Origin: Bacteroidota bacterium
GTDB lineage: Bacteria > Bacteroidota > Bacteroidia > NS11-12g > UBA955
Direction: 5' to 3'
Assembly: GCA_947460045.1 (NCBI GenBank)
Contig: CANHGC010000069.1
Location: 1-7,441, forward strand
DNA length: 7,441 nt
The notes below the pieces were generated by a model. That model was given only the letters and a program-made list of their open reading frames with translations, was not told where the DNA came from and searched no databases. How positions within the stretch are numbered: position 1 is the first letter of the stretch; the number at the start of each line of letters is the position of its first letter. Below, piece after piece: positions 6,625 to 7,441 of this stretch. Position numbers and translations under genes: made by a program.

Positions 6625-7441
6625 TTAATTTTGTATATTATTATTTGATTTACGAAGTAGTTTTATGGATTTACGAATATATTTCCATTCCCTATCTCCA
6701 CTATATTTATAAGCCAATATCACTCGATAATTGGCTTCTTCACAGTCCATATTTCCGCATACACCCGTCCATACCTCTTTATAATCATTACTTCTAAATA
6801 CTGTGCGCTGTTTTGCATCCAAAATTGTGATGTCATAACTCAATGGCTTAGCCATTTCAACATAAAAGGCTTCATTTAACCCATCGCCATTCGGCGTAAA
6901 TACATCGGGTACCGAAACAATCGATGCCTCGTTGCTGGGCGTAACTTGTAGCGTTAACCACTGACTGTCCTTACACCAAATCAACCCGCCATCCGCTTTG
7001 CTAACTGGCATAGAATGAACCAATTTAACCCGGAAATTGCGATTTTTCTCCACCCAATACGAGTGAGTTATCCGCTCCGTTGCACCGCGATTTTCAATCA
7101 CCTCTCCACCCAATCCATCGCCCCAATTAACACCAATCACACCATAATCCCCCTCCAAATCCAACGATACCATACCCGCGATATTCTCTGAAATCACTGG
7201 CCTCCACTGTGGGCGATGATTGCCACATGGGCCCATATCCTTCACACCATTCCTTTTCCCAACCGAAGCTACCGTTGGAAATCCGTTTTCTCTCGCTCCG
7301 CCGCCACCCAAGTTCACATCCCCCAAAATTCCACCAACCAATGAAGGCGGCATATTTTGTCTGTTCTCGGTATTTGCAGGCGATTGACCCTTCATGTCAG
7401 ACACTTCCTGATTGACTTTCTGATCTACAACATCCTTCGCA
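6625..7441 (-). CDS. PKD and divergent CHU_C domain protein (T9SS type B cargo), 5' end outside window
   Basis: The reading frame is open to the right edge, so the 271 residues seen are the C-terminal part of a longer protein. Numbering from the edge, residues 1-80 are a polar, Gly- and Asn-containing stretch with no domain I recognise. Residues 88-166 look like one PKD domain (NWGDG at 105-109, then HSYWVEKNRNFRVKL as the closing strands). Residues 175-263 are a CHU_C domain, clear from VPDVFTPNGDGLNEAFYV. The rest of that domain is atypical: ILDAKQRTVF stands where IFNRWGxxVF is usual, EEANYRV replaces the P-x-G-x-Y-F-Y strand, C228 and C233 form a close pair, and a 9-residue polar tail follows the last strand. 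By family it should be exported through T9SS. A GTG at 7404 exists but is probably internal, because no signal peptide follows it. An alternative is the Bacteroidota architecture of a membrane-anchored N-terminal region followed by PKD and CHU_C; the missing 5' end would decide. No terminator separates it from the giant gene downstream. Confidence 0.87.
   Translation of the reverse strand, partial: AKDVVDQKVNQEVSDMKGQSPANTENRQNMPPSLVGGILGDVNLGGGGARENGFPTVASVGKRNGVKDMGPCGNHRPQWRPVISENIAGMVSLDLEGDYGVIGVNWGDGLGGEVIENRGATERITHSYWVEKNRNFRVKLVHSMPVSKADGGLIWCKDSQWLTLQVTPSNEASIVSVPDVFTPNGDGLNEAFYVEMAKPLSYDITILDAKQRTVFRSNDYKEVWTGVCGNMDCEEANYRVILAYKYSGDREWKYIRKSIKLLRKSNNNIQN

Noticed and set aside
7402..7404. 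GTG as the true start of the upstream CHU_C gene
   Set aside because: The frame stays open for 12 more codons to the window edge and no signal peptide or membrane segment follows the GTG, so it is most likely an internal valine.
6510..7441. The two CHU_C genes being one protein split by a nonsense mutation or frameshift
   Set aside because: The upstream protein ends with its own sorting domain, and the downstream one has its own promoter match and signal peptide.
1..7441. CRISPR arrays, tRNA or rRNA genes, insertion sequence ends, riboswitches
   Set aside because: No regularly spaced direct repeats, cloverleaf-like segments, transposase frames or terminal inverted repeats were seen; almost the whole window is protein coding on the minus strand.

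Overview
The window looks like a chromosomal segment of a member of the Bacteroidota. Three things point there. Two neighbouring genes encode PKD-type surface proteins ending in the gliding-motility-associated C-terminal domain (CHU_C), the type B sorting signal of the type IX secretion system (T9SS), a system confined to that phylum. The best promoter match is the Bacteroidota pattern TTTG / TAnnTTTG. The starts lack strong Shine-Dalgarno sequences and have A-rich leaders. I cannot name the genus.

All convincing genes read on the minus strand, so they are described here in transcription order, right to left. (1) 7441-6625: the 3' 271 codons of a secreted protein with one PKD-like domain and a divergent CHU_C domain; its 5' end lies outside the window. 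(2) 6624-6510: a 115-base spacer with no terminator hairpin but a good promoter for the next gene. (3) 6509-1128: a giant secreted protein of about 1793 residues with a signal peptide, several PKD-like domains at each end, a long poorly recognisable middle containing a proline-rich hinge, and a canonical CHU_C domain. (4) 1109-1071: a strong intrinsic terminator with a 14-bp stem. (5) 1048-1: mnmE, the tRNA U34-modifying GTPase, cut off by the left edge after 349 codons.

The two surface proteins are probably made from linked transcripts: read-through from upstream is possible, and the giant gene has its own promoter. Both would cross the inner membrane by Sec and the outer membrane by T9SS, to be anchored on or released from the cell surface, where adhesion or gliding roles are plausible but not shown. 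No PorP/SprF-type partner is visible. mnmE is functionally unrelated and is separated by the terminator, though its possible promoter overlaps the terminator's U-tract.

The plus strand carries no credible gene. I see no RNA gene, insertion sequence, CRISPR array or riboswitch. I found no clear evidence of a new multi-gene system. The least explained part is the roughly 900-residue middle of the giant protein (about 5372-2616).
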